A stretch of 64,000 bases of DNA, taken from positions 62,001 to 126,000 of the forward strand of contig JACKBS010000005.1 in the NCBI GenBank assembly GCA_020634435.1. The letters run 5' to 3'. The DNA is from Ardenticatenaceae bacterium (lineage in GTDB: Bacteria > Chloroflexota > Anaerolineae > Promineifilales > Promineifilaceae). Below are positions 7,710 through 19,500 of this stretch, one piece after another. The first letter of the stretch is position 1; each line of letters begins with the position of its first letter. The notes under the pieces are model-generated. The model saw nothing but the letters and a program-made list of their open reading frames with translations. It searched no databases and was not told the DNA's origin. Both the position numbers and the translations under genes were made by a program.

Positions 7710-10364
7710 ATGGATGAAAAACCTGAGCCAACACTGCTGACCGAAAACCAGCAGACGCGTGGCAAGCTAAAAATCTTTCTGGGGTACGCGGCGGGCGTGG
7801 GCAAGACCTATGCCATGCTCAAAGCGGCGCAGCTGCGTCTGGCAGAAGGGGTAGACGTGGTTGTGGGGTTTGTGGAAACACACGGCCGTTCCGAAACGAA
7901 CAGCCTGCTCGACAACCTGGAAATCATCCCCCGCCGCACCGTAACTTACCGCGACATCACCATGACCGAGATGGACACGGATGCCATCATCGCCCGCCGC
8001 TCCCAGGTGGTGCTGATTGATGACCTTGCCCATGCCAATGCGCCCGGTTCGCGCCACACACATCGTTACCAGGATGTGCTGGAACTGCTCAGCATTGGCA
8101 TTGATGTGTACACCACCGTCAACGTGCAGCATCTGGAAAGCCTCAAGGACATCGTGGCCCAAATCACTGGCCTTACCGTCCACCACACCATCCCCGACAC
8201 CATCCTCGACGAATCCAACGAAATTGAACTGGTCGATTTGCCCATCGACGAGCTGCTGGACCGGCTAGAAGCGGGCAAAGTACACCTGCCCGAGCAAAAA
8301 GAGCGGGTGATGCAAAAGTTTTTCCGCCGGGGCAATTTAACCGCGCTGCGAGAACTGGCGCTGCGCCGCGCCGCTGACCGCATTGATGCCCAAATGCGCG
8401 CCTACATGCAAAGCCACGCCATTGCCGGGCCGTGGCCCGTGGGCGAGCGCATTTTGGTGTGCATCAGCAGCAGCCCGCTCAGCGAACGGCTGGTGCGCAC
8501 CACGCGACGGCTGGCCACTCGGCTCAATGCCGAATGGATTGCAGCTTACGTGGAAACACCCGCCCACAAAAGTTTGTCACCGGCGGACCGGGAACGGGTG
8601 ACGCGGAATTTGCAGCTGGCGGAATCATTGGGGGCGCAGGCGGTGCGGTTAAACGGCCGTTCCGTAGCCGAAACCCTGGTCAATTATGCGCTCAACCGCA
8701 ACGTGACGCGGATCGTGGCCGGCAAACCGCTGCGCCCGCGCTGGAAAGAACTGCTGCAAGGCGGCTCCCTCATCGACCAAATTGTGCGCCAAAGCCAGGA
8801 TTTGGATGTGTACATCATCAGCAGCAAAACCACATCCGAACCACGCCCGGTGGCCACCACCAAAATACGCACAGCGGCCATCGCCTGGGGAGCATACGGG
8901 CGTGGCACAATGCTTGTGGTGGCGGCAACGTTGATTGGTTTGCCGTTACGGCCGTATATCAATCCCACCAATCTCGTCATGCTTTACCTCGTGGCCGTCA
9001 TCGTGGCAGCGGTCTGGCTGAGCCGTGCACCCGCCATCCTGGCCTCGCTGCTCAGCGTGCTGGCCTTTGACATCATTTTTGTGCCACCTTACTACGCTTT
9101 TGCCGTGGATGATGCCGAATATCTGCTCACCTTTGCCGGGCTGCTGGCCGTGGGGCTGGTCATCAGCACTCTCACTGCCAGGGCGCGTGAGCAAGAAATT
9201 GCCGCCAGACGCCGCGAAAAGCAAACTGCCGCTTTGTACGAGCTCAGCCAAAAATTAGCCGTGGTCACCGACCTGAATGCGATTGCCCAAACGGCCGTTA
9301 ACCACATGCAAGAAACGCTCGGCAATCCCGCCGCCCTGTTCCTACCCGCCGTCGCCAACCAATCTTTAATGCTGCAAGCCAAAACGCTGGAATTCCAGCT
9401 AGAAAAAGACAGCCAGGCCGTGGCCAGCTGGGTTTTTCGTCACCGCCAGGTGGCCGGACGCCACACCAACACCCTCAGCGGCGTCGGAGCAACCTACCTG
9501 CCGCTCATCAGCTCGGGGCACGGTGTGGGTGTGCTGGCCGTAGAATTCACCCAGAATGAAACGCCCCTCACCGGCGAGCAGCACCGCCTGCTGCTGTCGT
9601 TTGCCAGCCAGGTGGCCCTGGCCCTGGAACGCGCCCGCCTGGCTGAACAGTCACGGCAAGCGCACCTGCTTACCGAAACGGAAAAGCTGCAAACGGCTCT
9701 GCTCAACTCCATCTCGCACGATTTGCGCACGCCGCTGGCCTCTATCACCGGCGTCCTCAGCAGCCTGCACGATGACGCTGCCCTGCTAACAGAATCCGCC
9801 CGCCACGAGATGGTCAGCACGGCCTGGGAGGAAGCGCGTCGCCTCAACCGACTGGTGGGTAATCTGCTCGACATGACGCGTCTGGAGTCTGGGGCATTAA
9901 AAGTAGTATGCCAACCCTCGGATGTGGAAGATTTAATCGGCGCTAGCCTGGCGCAAATGCCCAACCGACTAAAAAAGCGCACGCTGCAAATTGAGGTGCC
10001 GCCCGGCTTACCGCTCATCAACATTGACTTTACGCTCATGGTGCAGGTGCTGGTGAACCTGATCGATAATGCGCTCAAATATACCCCGCCAGACAAGCCG
10101 ATCACGATTCAAGCAAAAGCCACAGAAAACGAGGTGGTTTTGCAATTAAAAGATCGCGGTCCAGGCCTGCCAGAGGGAGAACTAGAGCATATTTTTGATC
10201 GATTTTTCCGAGTCAACGTTGATGGGGTGAGCGGCACAGGATTGGGTTTGTCCATTGCCAAGGGGATTGTGGAGGCGCATAACGGCCGTATCTGGGCTGA
10301 AAATCGGGAGAATGGCGGGGCTGTCTTTTACATTGCCCTACCCATCGCCCATCCAGAAGCATAG
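7710..10364 (+). CDS. kdpD: Osmosensitive K+ channel-type sensor histidine kinase KdpD
   Basis: 884 residues, full length for KdpD. Domains: KdpD N-terminal ATPase-like domain (about 18-230) with Walker A 'GYAAGVGKT' and 'DDLAHANAPGSRH' (family consensus DELAHTNAPGSRH); universal-stress domain (about 245-370); four closely packed membrane helices of the DUF4118 type (about 400-500); GAF-like region (about 520-655); HisKA with 'SISHDLRTPLASI'; HATPase ending near 880 with 'NLIDNALKYTP' and 'DRGPGLPEG'. It phosphorylates KdpE in response to low potassium or osmotic and envelope stress. It runs divergent from the KimA-like gene and convergent with kdpE, the two stop codons abutting with no spacer. 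No kdpFABC genes lie nearby. Confidence 0.95.
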   Translation: MDEKPEPTLLTENQQTRGKLKIFLGYAAGVGKTYAMLKAAQLRLAEGVDVVVGFVETHGRSETNSLLDNLEIIPRRTVTYRDITMTEMDTDAIIARRSQVVLIDDLAHANAPGSRHTHRYQDVLELLSIGIDVYTTVNVQHLESLKDIVAQITGLTVHHTIPDTILDESNEIELVDLPIDELLDRLEAGKVHLPEQKERVMQKFFRRGNLTALRELALRRAADRIDAQMRAYMQSHAIAGPWPVGERILVCISSSPLSERLVRTTRRLATRLNAEWIAAYVETPAHKSLSPADRERVTRNLQLAESLGAQAVRLNGRSVAETLVNYALNRNVTRIVAGKPLRPRWKELLQGGSLIDQIVRQSQDLDVYIISSKTTSEPRPVATTKIRTAAIAWGAYGRGTMLVVAATLIGLPLRPYINPTNLVMLYLVAVIVAAVWLSRAPAILASLLSVLAFDIIFVPPYYAFAVDDAEYLLTFAGLLAVGLVISTLTARAREQEIAARRREKQTAALYELSQKLAVVTDLNAIAQTAVNHMQETLGNPAALFLPAVANQSLMLQAKTLEFQLEKDSQAVASWVFRHRQVAGRHTNTLSGVGATYLPLISSGHGVGVLAVEFTQNETPLTGEQHRLLLSFASQVALALERARLAEQSRQAHLLTETEKLQTALLNSISHDLRTPLASITGVLSSLHDDAALLTESARHEMVSTAWEEARRLNRLVGNLLDMTRLESGALKVVCQPSDVEDLIGASLAQMPNRLKKRTLQIEVPPGLPLINIDFTLMVQVLVNLIDNALKYTPPDKPITIQAKATENEVVLQLKDRGPGLPEGELEHIFDRFFRVNVDGVSGTGLGLSIAKGIVEAHNGRIWAENRENGGAVFYIALPIAHPEA

Positions 10365-11054
10365 CTAAGGGTCCATCACCAAACGGTAACCCACGCCCGG
10401 CTCAGTCAAAATGTATTGCGGATTGGTAGGGTCTTTCTCAATTTTGTGCCGCAGATTGCTCATGTGTACCCGCAGCAGGTGTGTTTCTGTCTGGTAACCG
10501 ACGCCGCGCACCTCGCGCAAGAGCTGCTGGTGGGTCAACACCCGCCCGGAATATTGCACCAGCACCTTTAGCAAGTCGTACTCCGTGGGCGTCAGCTGAA
10601 TTTCTTCACCACCGCAAGTGACCACCCGCGCAGCCAGATCAACACAAAGTTTACCGACCCGGTAGACAGGCTCCGTTTCTTCCTTGCGCACATGCCGCAT
10701 GGCCACACGCAGTCGCGCAGTTAGCTCACCCACGCTAAACGGCTTGGTCAAGAAGTCGTCGGCTCCGGCATCCAGCGCTTCAATTTTATCGTTGTCCTGG
10801 TTCTGCACGGAAAGAATGATGATGGGCGTATCGGTCCACTCCCGAATTCGGCGCGTTACTTCAATGCCGCTGATACCGGGTAAGCCCAGGTCCAAGATGA
10901 TGAGATCGGGTTGAACATTTACCGCCTGAAGCAGGCCATCTTCGCCGGTGGTAGCTTCTGAGACAGCATAGCCGTGTGCGTCTAACGAGGTGTGCAAAAA
11001 ACGGCGGATAGCATTTTCATCATCAATAATCAAAACTTTGGTCTTCTCTTGCAT
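10365..11054 (-). CDS. kdpE: Response regulator KdpE
   Basis: 229 residues from ATG 11054. Receiver domain (about 1-115): acidic pocket 'IIDDE', phospho-acceptor Asp in 'LIILDLGLPG', Lys in 'LTKPF'. The OmpR/PhoB winged-helix domain (about 130-227) has 'QLTPTEYDLLKVLVQYSGRV' and 'TETHLLRVHMSNLRHKIE', the KdpE form of the recognition helix. A longer frame reaches 11156 but enters the small membrane-protein gene and has no receiver homology, so I rejected it. It is the partner of the convergent KdpD. It probably binds the TCAAGRAA boxes in front of this unit and the KimA-like gene. Confidence 0.93.
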   Translation of the reverse strand: MQEKTKVLIIDDENAIRRFLHTSLDAHGYAVSEATTGEDGLLQAVNVQPDLIILDLGLPGISGIEVTRRIREWTDTPIIILSVQNQDNDKIEALDAGADDFLTKPFSVGELTARLRVAMRHVRKEETEPVYRVGKLCVDLAARVVTCGGEEIQLTPTEYDLLKVLVQYSGRVLTHQQLLREVRGVGYQTETHLLRVHMSNLRHKIEKDPTNPQYILTEPGVGYRLVMDP

Positions 11055-11094
11055 CCCGCCATTATAGACCGTTGCGCCAATTTGCTGTAGTGTT

Positions 11095-11331
11095 TCAGTA
11101 GCCACGCCAACCGGAAGCCTGGTCATCTTGCCACCACTCATCCCCTGTCGCGTCAAGGTTAGCCTGATACCACAACCACATGGCAGCTAGCATCAGACCC
11201 AATACCAAAATCAAGACGGTAATCAAACTAGGCGGAAGGCGAAAAACCATGCCGAGTATGAGTATCACCGGCATAGCTCCGCCAACCAGAAACAGCAAAA
11301 ACCTGCGTATGCGCTTGGTTGAACGCTTCAT
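11095..11331 (-). CDS. Small two-helix membrane protein, unknown
   Basis: 78 residues: a basic N-terminus ('MKRSTKRIRRFLLFL'), a hydrophobic segment of about 20 residues, a short 'RLPPS' turn, a second hydrophobic segment, and an acidic, Trp-rich tail ('DEWWQDDQASGW'). It starts 40 bp upstream of kdpE on the same strand and probably shares its transcript. I do not recognise a family. Its position suggests an accessory to the potassium two-component system, perhaps a small modulator of KdpD or the transporter, but that is inference only. Confidence 0.65.
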   Translation of the reverse strand: MKRSTKRIRRFLLFLVGGAMPVILILGMVFRLPPSLITVLILVLGLMLAAMWLWYQANLDATGDEWWQDDQASGWRGY

Positions 11332-11391
11332 GATTTTTCCTCGCTTGTGGGGAACAGCAAAATTGTCTAGCTTTCAGTGTAGCCTGGATTT

Positions 11392-11433
11392 GGTCAAGGA
11401 AGTCGCAAGATGTGACGTTTTGGTGTCAAGAAA
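11392..11433. promoter_or_regulatory. TCAAGRAA box pair upstream of the kdpE unit
   Basis: TCAAGGAA (11394-11401) and TCAAGAAA (11426-11433) are 32 bp apart, the spacing seen in front of the KimA-like gene. In both places the proximal box reads TTGACC, a -35-like hexamer, in the direction of the gene. Confidence 0.45.
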
Positions 11434-11546
11434 TCGTTAAGAGGTGGATGGTGAGAAACGGCCGTATCCGCCCATCGCGTTCCCTCACAACAGTTGCTAT
11501 AATTTATCCGTCGCGTTAGGAACCCATCACCAAAGAAGGATGTGCC

Positions 11547-13079
11547 ATGCTGGCAAAAGTGTTTAGTTGTGCCATTGTTGGGCTGGAAGCCGAAATCGTA
11601 GAAGTTGAAGTAGACATTATCCGCGGTGGACCCACCTTTAACCTGGTTGGCCTGCCAGATGCGGCCGTTCGCGAAAGCCGAGATCGCGTCCACAGCGCTA
11701 TCAAGAACAGCGGCTTTTCTTTTCCGTCGGGGCGGCGCATCACCGTTAACCTGGCCCCCGCCGACCTGCGCAAAGAAGGTCCCGCCTACGACTTACCCAT
11801 TGCGGTGGGCATTCTCGCTGCTTCGCAGCAAATATGGTCTGAAAAATTGGCCAATGCCTTTTTCCTCGGCGAACTGTCGCTAGACGGTACGGCACGCCAC
11901 ACCAAAGGCATCTTGCCCATGACCGCCCTGGCACGCGAGCAAGGATTCAGCCGGGTTTTTGTCCCCGCCGAAGACGCAGGAGAGGCCGCCCTGCTGCCCG
12001 ACGTCGAAGTGTTTGGCATCCGCAATCTGACTGAGTTGGTAGGCCATCTCACCGGCCTCAAGCCACTCAATCCCTTCACGGTAAACCTGGAAGAGCAGTT
12101 TCGCCAAGACCCCGTTTACGCCGCAGACTTCGCCGACATCATGGGTCAGGAGCACGTGAAAAGGGCCATGGAAATCGCCGCCGCCGGGTCGCACAACCTT
12201 CTGATGTCGGGGCCGCCCGGAGCCGGAAAGACCCTTTTGGCGAAGTCTATGCCCAGCATTTTGCCGCGCATGTCGGTCGATGAGGCGCTAGAAGTAACCA
12301 AAATTTACAGCGTAGCCGGACTGCTACCACCCGATACGCCGCTTGTCAGAAATCGGCCGTTTCGCGCGCCGCACCATACCATCAGCTACGCTGGGCTGGT
12401 CGGGGGCGGTGCCTGGCCTCGCCCCGGCGAAATCAGCCTATCGCACCGCGGCGTCCTGTTCTTAGACGAACTGCCCGAATTTGGCCAAAACTTGATCGAG
12501 GTGCTGCGCCAGCCGCTGGAAGGCATCCCGCGCGAGGTTTCGATCTCACGCGCGTCTGGCACGGTTACCTATCCAGCCAACTTCATGCTGGTCGCCGCGC
12601 AAAACCCCTGCCCCTGCGGCTACTACGGCGATCCCACTCACGCCTGCTCCTGTTCGAACGCCATGATCACCAGATACCAGAAGCGAATTTCTGGCCCGCT
12701 CATGGACCGGATTGACCTGCATGTGGAAGTACCGCGCGTGGAGTATGAAAAGCTCACCAGCGGCCATCGCGGCGAGCCCTCAGAACAGATTCGGCAGCGG
12801 GTAGAAAAAGCGCGCCAGATTCAGGCAGCACGATTTAAAGAACTGAACCTGTATGCCAATGCTGATATGGGGCCAAGCGAGGTACGCACTATGTGTCAGC
12901 TCGATGATACCGGCAATCGGCTAATGCGCAGCGCCATGGCCCAGATGAATCTCAGCGCCCGCGCCTTTCATCGCATTTTGAAAGTGGCGCGCACCATTAC
13001 CGACCTGGCGGAGGCCGATGCCATCCAGCCAGCACACCTGGCCGAAGCACTGCAATATCGAAGACGCTCGTTCGATTAA
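11547..13079 (+). CDS. comM: YifB/ComM family Mg-chelatase-like AAA ATPase
   Basis: 510 residues, the usual length. An N-terminal Lon-protease-like ChlI domain (about 20-145, 'NLVGLPDAAVRESRDRV') is followed by the AAA+ Mg-chelatase core with Walker A 'GPPGAGKT' (222-229), Walker B 'VLFLDELPEF' and the 'NPCPCGYYGDP' zinc-like loop, and then a C-terminal Mg_chelatase_C domain. ComM is a hexameric helicase that drives branch migration during natural transformation in Vibrio, and YifB relatives are very widespread. It stands alone here, oriented toward the NRPS island. It carries no ACGGCCGT copy, only variants with a different first base. Confidence 0.95.
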   Translation: MLAKVFSCAIVGLEAEIVEVEVDIIRGGPTFNLVGLPDAAVRESRDRVHSAIKNSGFSFPSGRRITVNLAPADLRKEGPAYDLPIAVGILAASQQIWSEKLANAFFLGELSLDGTARHTKGILPMTALAREQGFSRVFVPAEDAGEAALLPDVEVFGIRNLTELVGHLTGLKPLNPFTVNLEEQFRQDPVYAADFADIMGQEHVKRAMEIAAAGSHNLLMSGPPGAGKTLLAKSMPSILPRMSVDEALEVTKIYSVAGLLPPDTPLVRNRPFRAPHHTISYAGLVGGGAWPRPGEISLSHRGVLFLDELPEFGQNLIEVLRQPLEGIPREVSISRASGTVTYPANFMLVAAQNPCPCGYYGDPTHACSCSNAMITRYQKRISGPLMDRIDLHVEVPRVEYEKLTSGHRGEPSEQIRQRVEKARQIQAARFKELNLYANADMGPSEVRTMCQLDDTGNRLMRSAMAQMNLSARAFHRILKVARTITDLAEADAIQPAHLAEALQYRRRSFD

Positions 13080-13343
13080 TGAACCTTATGAGGTCAAAGA
13101 AACTGACTTGAATTAGCAATATTGGCTCTCTGTTATTACACGAAATAGGTAACAGCACAATTTATAGCACCATAGTGTAATTTATCCTGTAAGTGAACCT
13201 GAATAATCTCTAAGAGTGGAGCAGGAGTAATCCTCTGAGCTGGAGTAGCTTAGGCTATGAAGCGGAAATTCATAATCTTCCAATAGTTAACAAAGAATTT
13301 CAAATATTCATTAAAAAGCAATCTGTTTGTATCATCTAAAACA
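13080..13343. other. AT-rich gap before the NRPS island
   Basis: No supportable gene. Base composition drops clearly below that of the flanking genes. Several A/T runs but no clean hairpin terminator for comM are visible. It adjoins a transposase remnant, so it may be what is left of an insertion. Confidence 0.5.
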
Positions 13344-13519
13344 GATCAACTAGTGCGCCTCGATGGGTACTTTTTCCCACTGACACCCGGTACGGAGTCG
13401 ATACAAGATGTAGTTGAGAGTGTAACCGTGCACTCGTAACCATGCTTTGCTGTCGAGATAAAGGGTTGAACATGTTGTTCAAATTGCTTTTCGGTTAAAC
13501 TTGTGGGGATCGTGCTCAT
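13344..13519 (-). pseudogene. Frameshifted 5' remnant of an IS5/IS1182-like transposase
   Basis: Reading leftward from ATG 13519: 'TSLTEKQFEQHVQPFISTAKHGYE', the N-terminus of a DDE transposase of the 'LTEEQF..Y..PFLSKAKRGY' kind. The original frame then breaks. A shift of frame near 13420 restores 'LNYILYRLRTGCQWEKVPIEAH', the next conserved block of the same family, followed by a stop. The rest of the transposase is missing. The fragment is direct evidence of a past insertion at the left border of the NRPS gene. Confidence 0.75.
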
Positions 13520-13521
13520 GA

Positions 13522-16500
13522 TTGAGCTCCGTTTTGAGTCGTTTGTCAACAATCACGATGCACGATTCCTCATTATTGAAAAGTTTCAGTTACTTCAGAA
13601 TGAAACACTTCCCCGTTGTTTATATGAAGGAGTCAATATCAATAACTAGCCCCTTGCAAATAGATAACCAGCTCACCTCTGATTTAGGAGATGACATTGA
13701 ATACGCGCCCCTCTCATACAACCAGCGCTCTATTTGGTTACACCATGTTTTAAATCCACAGTCGGTGTCGAACAACGTCGCGCAAGCAATACATTTCCAA
13801 AATGAGCTGAACATTGCGGTTTTTAGGGAAGCTTTGCAAGCGGTAACCAACAGACACGCCGCGCTCAGAACCACTTTTACGGAAGTGGATGGGGAGACGG
13901 TCCAGGTTGTGCATTCATATCGCCCTGTGTTCTTTCAACATGAAGATGCGTCTGGCTGGAGTGAACAAGAATTACATAAAAGGTTAGCGGAGGAGACTTA
14001 CCGACTCTTCGATTTAGCTGAAGGCCCCCTGTTTCGGGCATTCTTATTTTCACAAAGTCCTGAAAAGCATATTTTCTTGTTTAGCATGCACCACATCATT
14101 ACCGATTTGTGGTCCATCGCTATCTTTTTTAAAGATATGTTTCATTATTACAATGAAATAGACGGTACTGCCCACAAAAAATATCCCCCTCTGCGAAAAA
14201 GCTATCAGGATTTTACGGGCCAACAACTGGAGATGCTGAACAGCGCACAAGGGATGCATTTGCAGGAATTTTGGCAGCAGCAATTATCCGGTGATTTGCC
14301 TGTATTAACTTTGCCAACCGATCAGCCAAGGCAAAAAACAACATCTCACCGGGGAGCGACTTATCTTTTACCGCTGGGTGCGCAACTGTCTGAGCAGTTG
14401 AAGGGATTGGCCGATTGCCACGAAACAACGCTCTTTTCGCAATTATTTGCGGCTTATCAGCTTCTTTTACGCCGGTACAGTGGGCAGGATGATATTCTGG
14501 TTGGGTCGCCACACGCCAATCGTTCTGCACAGAGTGCGCGGTTGATGGGCTATTTTGTTAACCCGGTTATTCTGCGGGTAAAAGAAGCGGAAAATCCACC
14601 GTTCAGCCAGTTTGTGCAGCAGGTTCATCAAATTGTTGATGATGCATTTGCCCATGGGGCTTACCCTCTCCAGAAAATTCTGGAGGATTTACAGGCGGTA
14701 CGCAAAATGAGTACGGGCCAGGGGCAAACAGTATTTCAGGTTGGGTTTTACTGGCAAAAGTCATTAAAAATCGGCTCAGATTTGGTGAGTTCGGGTGCCT
14801 TGGGCGTGGCTCGCGAGGACAAAGAGGTTGATGGGTTCAAGGGGGGAATTTATCCGCTACAGGCGCATGTTTCTTTGCTGGATTTGACGCTCTCGCTAGC
14901 CGAAGTAAACAATCAGATTATGGCGACGTTTGAGTATAAAGCCGATCTTTTTGAGGAAGCGACAATCCGTAGAATGGCGGCAAATTTCCAAACGCTTTTG
15001 GAACAAATAGTTGCCGCCCCCGAAACGCCGATAGGCAAATTCTCTGTTTTATCGGCTGAAGAACAGAAATTACTGGTTCGTTGGGGGCGAGGTAGGCAAG
15101 TGGCTCTGCCCGACAAGACAGTGCCAGCGCTTGTTTCTGCCCAGGCGGCGCAGACGCCTCAAGTTGTGGCGGTACGGTTTGATGACCAAGAGATGACCTA
15201 TGCCGCGTTAGACGGCCGTTCCAACCAGTTAGCCCATTTTCTCCAACAAAAAAACGTGGGGCCAGGCAACCTTGTGGGCGTGATGATCGATAGATCGCCA
15301 GACATGGTGGTCGCCCTTTTGGGCATTATGAAAGCGGGTGCCGCGTACCTGCCGTTGGATCCAGGCTTCCCTCCGGAGCGACTTGCGTACATCCTTGAGG
15401 ACGCCGGGGCCGAATGTTTGTTGATTTCTGACAAGTACCGATCTCGACTGCAAGCTCTTTCGGCAGAAGTTATTGGCATGGATGCGGAATGGAAAACCGC
15501 GATTGAGATATGTTCGCCAACGGCCGTATTTGCACAAGCTGGCCCGGATTCCCCAGCGTACGTCATTTACACCTCCGGCTCTACGGGCAAGCCCAAAGGT
15601 GTGCAGGTTACGCAGCGCAATGTGGTGAATTTTCTCCAGGCGATGGCGCACAAACCGGGTCTCGCCCCTGCTGACGTGCTTCTTTCGGTCACGACACTTT
15701 CCTTTGATATTTCCGTCTTGGAGATTTTCTTACCTTTGCTGGTTGGGGCTCAGGTTGTGATTGTGGGTCGGGAAACGGCCGTAAATTCCCAACAGCTTCA
15801 ATCTGCCCTCATTGCTTCACAAGCCACGGTCATGCAGGCGACGCCCACTACCTGGTGGATGCTTCTGGAAAACGGCTGGACAGGCGACGCCAATCTCAAA
15901 ATCCTGTGTGGTGGTGAAGCGATGTCCCGTGAACTGGCAGAGCAGCTCCTGCCCCGCTGCCAGGAACTGTGGAATATGTACGGCCCCACCGAAACCACGG
16001 TCTGGTCCACCATTCACCAGGTGCAACCCGGCACCGGTTCCGTCCCGATTGGCAGACCCATTGACAACACCGCAGCTTTGATCCTTGACAAGGCGCAGCG
16101 ACCGCTGCCCGTGGGGGTGCCAGGTGAACTGTATCTTGGTGGGGCAGGCGTGGCTTGTGGCTATCTTCGGCGGCCAGAGTTAACGGGGCAAAAATTCCTC
16201 ACCACGGCCGATTTACCAGCGCAGCTTCCCGATGGCTGGTTGGCAGCTGAAACTGAGCCGCTTGCTCTTTACCGCACGGGCGATTTGGTGCGCTTGCTGC
16301 CAGATGGCACGCTCGAATTTTTGGGTCGGCTGGACCATCAGGTGAAGGTGCGCGGCTATCGCATTGAGCTGGGCGAAATTGAATCCAGACTGGTTGAACA
16401 TCCGGCGGTGTTGGAAACGGCCGTAATCACCCAGGAATCTACCCCAGGCAATAACAAATTGGTGGCCTATTTCACCGCCAAAACAGACGTGCCCACTTTT

Positions 16501-19500
16501 GAGCAGCTGCAAACCCATCTGAAGCGTACGCTGCCCGACTACATGATTCCCACCAAATTTGTCCGGCTGGATCAATTCCCCCTGACCACAAGCCGAAAAA
16601 TTGATCGACGGGCTCTCGCCCCAATCCAGGGTGATAACCTGGTGCGGCAAACGGCACCCTCGCTGCCCCATACCGCTGAACAAGCACAAATTGCTGCTAT
16701 TTGGTGTGAGGTACTCAACCTGGAGCATGTGGGTATTCATGATAATTTCTTTGAGCTAGGTGGACATTCCCTGCTGGCCACGCAAATCGTATCCCGCATT
16801 CGGGATGCGTTTAAGATTGAGCTGCCTATCCAGGCTCTGTTTGAACTGGCCACGGTTGCCGAACTGGCAGAGGTTGTTCAGGAACAGCGCTCAAAATCAG
16901 GCGCTGAGATGCAGCTGCCGCTCGTGGCCCAACCGGCCTCCGCTAACCCGCCACTTTCCTTCTCCCAGGAGCGGATGTGGTTTTTGCACCAGCTCAACCC
17001 CCAAAGCACTGCCTACAACATTCCCGGAGCGCTGCGGCTAACCGGACCATTGAACCTTGCCGCTTTGGCTTGGAGCCTGAATCAGGTCTTTAACCGCCAT
17101 GAGAGTTTGCGCACCCGCTTTTTGGCCATAGGGGGCGAGCCAGTTACGTTCATTGAACCTGATTTTGCGCCGGAGCTGCCCGTAGAAGATTGCCGATCTT
17201 TGCCGCGCGAGCAACGTGAGGCGTACGTGATGCGCGTCCTGGAAGAGGCGGTGCGCACTCCCTTCAAGCTGGATCAGCTGCCGCTGCTGGTTGCGAAACT
17301 GTTCCAGTTGGATGAAGAGGAGTATGTCCTGCTGGTTAACATGCACCATATCATTTCTGATCAATGGTCTTTGGGTGTTTTGAGCCGGGATGTAGCCGCA
17401 TATTACCAGGCTTACCTGCAAAACCAGCCCACCGAACTACCGGAAATGGCCATCCAGGTGCGGGATCATGCGGTATGGCAGCGTCGCCTGGCCCAAGCCG
17501 GTGGTCTGGATGAGCAGTTTGCCTACTGGGAAAAGCAGCTGGCAGACCTGCCCGTGGTTGAATTGCCAGCTGATCGCCCCCGGCCAAATGTGCAAATGTA
17601 TGCGGGTTCAGTGCTTAGCGCGCCGCTGCCAGCGCCGTTGCGCGATGAACTCAACCAGCTGGGTAAGCAAGAAAACGTAACGACGTTTATGATCATGCTG
17701 GCGGGTTTTTACCTGCTCATCAACCGGTACACAGGAGCGGACGACATACCAATCGGTACGCCGATTGCCAACCGGCGTTATGCGCAGACGGAGCCGTTAA
17801 TTAGTACATTGGTGAACACGTTGGTGCTGCGAACGGCCGTTGCACCAAACCTCACCTTTCGCCAATTTTTGCAGCAAGTAAAAGAAGTTGCTCTGGAAGC
17901 GTACGCAAATCAGGATGTGCCGTTTGAGCAGTTGGTCGATCGCTTGCAGGTGAAGCGAGACACCAGCCGGTCGCCGCTTTTCCAGCTGTTCTTTAATGTG
18001 CAAAACGCACCTTTTACCCTGCCGGAACTGCCCGGAATCAAAAATGAAGTAATTTTGGTAGACCGAGGCGCAGCCCAATTTGATCTGTCGCTAACGGTAG
18101 ACACGGAGCTGACCCATCAGGCGATGCTGGAGTTTAATACCGCGATGTTTGATGAGGATCGCATGGCGCGCCTGCTTGGTCATTACTGGACCCTCATGTT
18201 GGCAGCCCTGGCCGAGCCCGATCAGCCCATCGCCGCCTTGCCATTGCTCACTCAGCCAGAGGTTGAACAGCTGCGACAAGTGAATGATACGGCCGTTTCC
18301 TACCCCCACACCACCTGCATTCACCAACTATTTGAAACTCAGGTGGCGCAGAGAGCGGGGCAAACGGCCTATTCCTTTGCCAAACAAAGCTACAATTACC
18401 AGGAACTTAACCGACGAGCCAACCGCCTGGCGCGTTACTTGCAAACATTGGGAGTTGCCCAGGGTGACCTGGTTGGCGTCAAGTTAGAACGCTCGCTGGA
18501 AATGATTGTAGCGCTCCTGGCCGTGCACAAAGCCGGGGCCGCCTACATTCCGTTGGACCCAGGCTTCCCGCCAGACCGGCTGGCCTTCATGCTGGAAGAT
18601 TCAAACGCCCGGGCCATCATCACCCACACGCGCCTTTTTAGCGCCGATGAGGGTCATGCCAATTTGCAGATCGCCTATGTGGACCAGCTCACCCAAGCGC
18701 TGGCGCAGTTTGAGGCGCATAACCTGCCCCCTGTGGCCACGGCCGATGATCTGGCCTACATGATTTACACGTCTGGCTCCACCGGCAAGCCCAAGGGCGT
18801 GCAGGTCACGCACCGCAATGCGGTCAATTTCTTGCTGTCCATGGCCCAAAAACCAGGCCTCACCCCAGAAGATACGCTCCTTTCGGTGACTACCCTCTCC
18901 TTCGATATTTCCGTCCTGGAAATATTCTTGCCTTTGATTGTGGGGGCCAAAGGTGAACTGGTCAGTCGGGAAACGGCCGTTACGCCCGAAAAACTACAAG
19001 CGGCTCTCACCCGTTCCCAGGCCACGGTGATGCAAGCCACGCCCACCACCTGGCGGATGCTGCTGGAATCCGGCTGGGCTGGCGACGACCAGTTGAAAAT
19101 CCTCTGCGGCGGGGAAGCAATGCCCCGCGATCTGGCCACACAGCTGCTGCCCCGCTGCCAGGAATTGTGGAACATGTATGGCCCCACGGAAACAACCGTC
19201 TGGTCCTCCACCTACCGCGTGCAGGATGGGCATGGCCCTGTTCCGGTGGGCCAGCCAATTGCCAACACCGCCTTTTATATTCTCGACCAGCAGAAACGGC
19301 CGTTGCCCGTTGGCATTCCGGGCGAGCTGTACATTGGCGGCGATGGGGTGGCGCGTGGCTACTTCAACCGGCCAGAGCTGACGGCAGAAAAATTCCTGCG
19401 TGTCGCGGATTTGGGACCTCTGGCTGCGCTTTTGCCAGAGGCTGCCCAGACGCAAAAATTGTATCGCACAGGTGATCTGGCTCGCTTCCTGCCCGACGGC

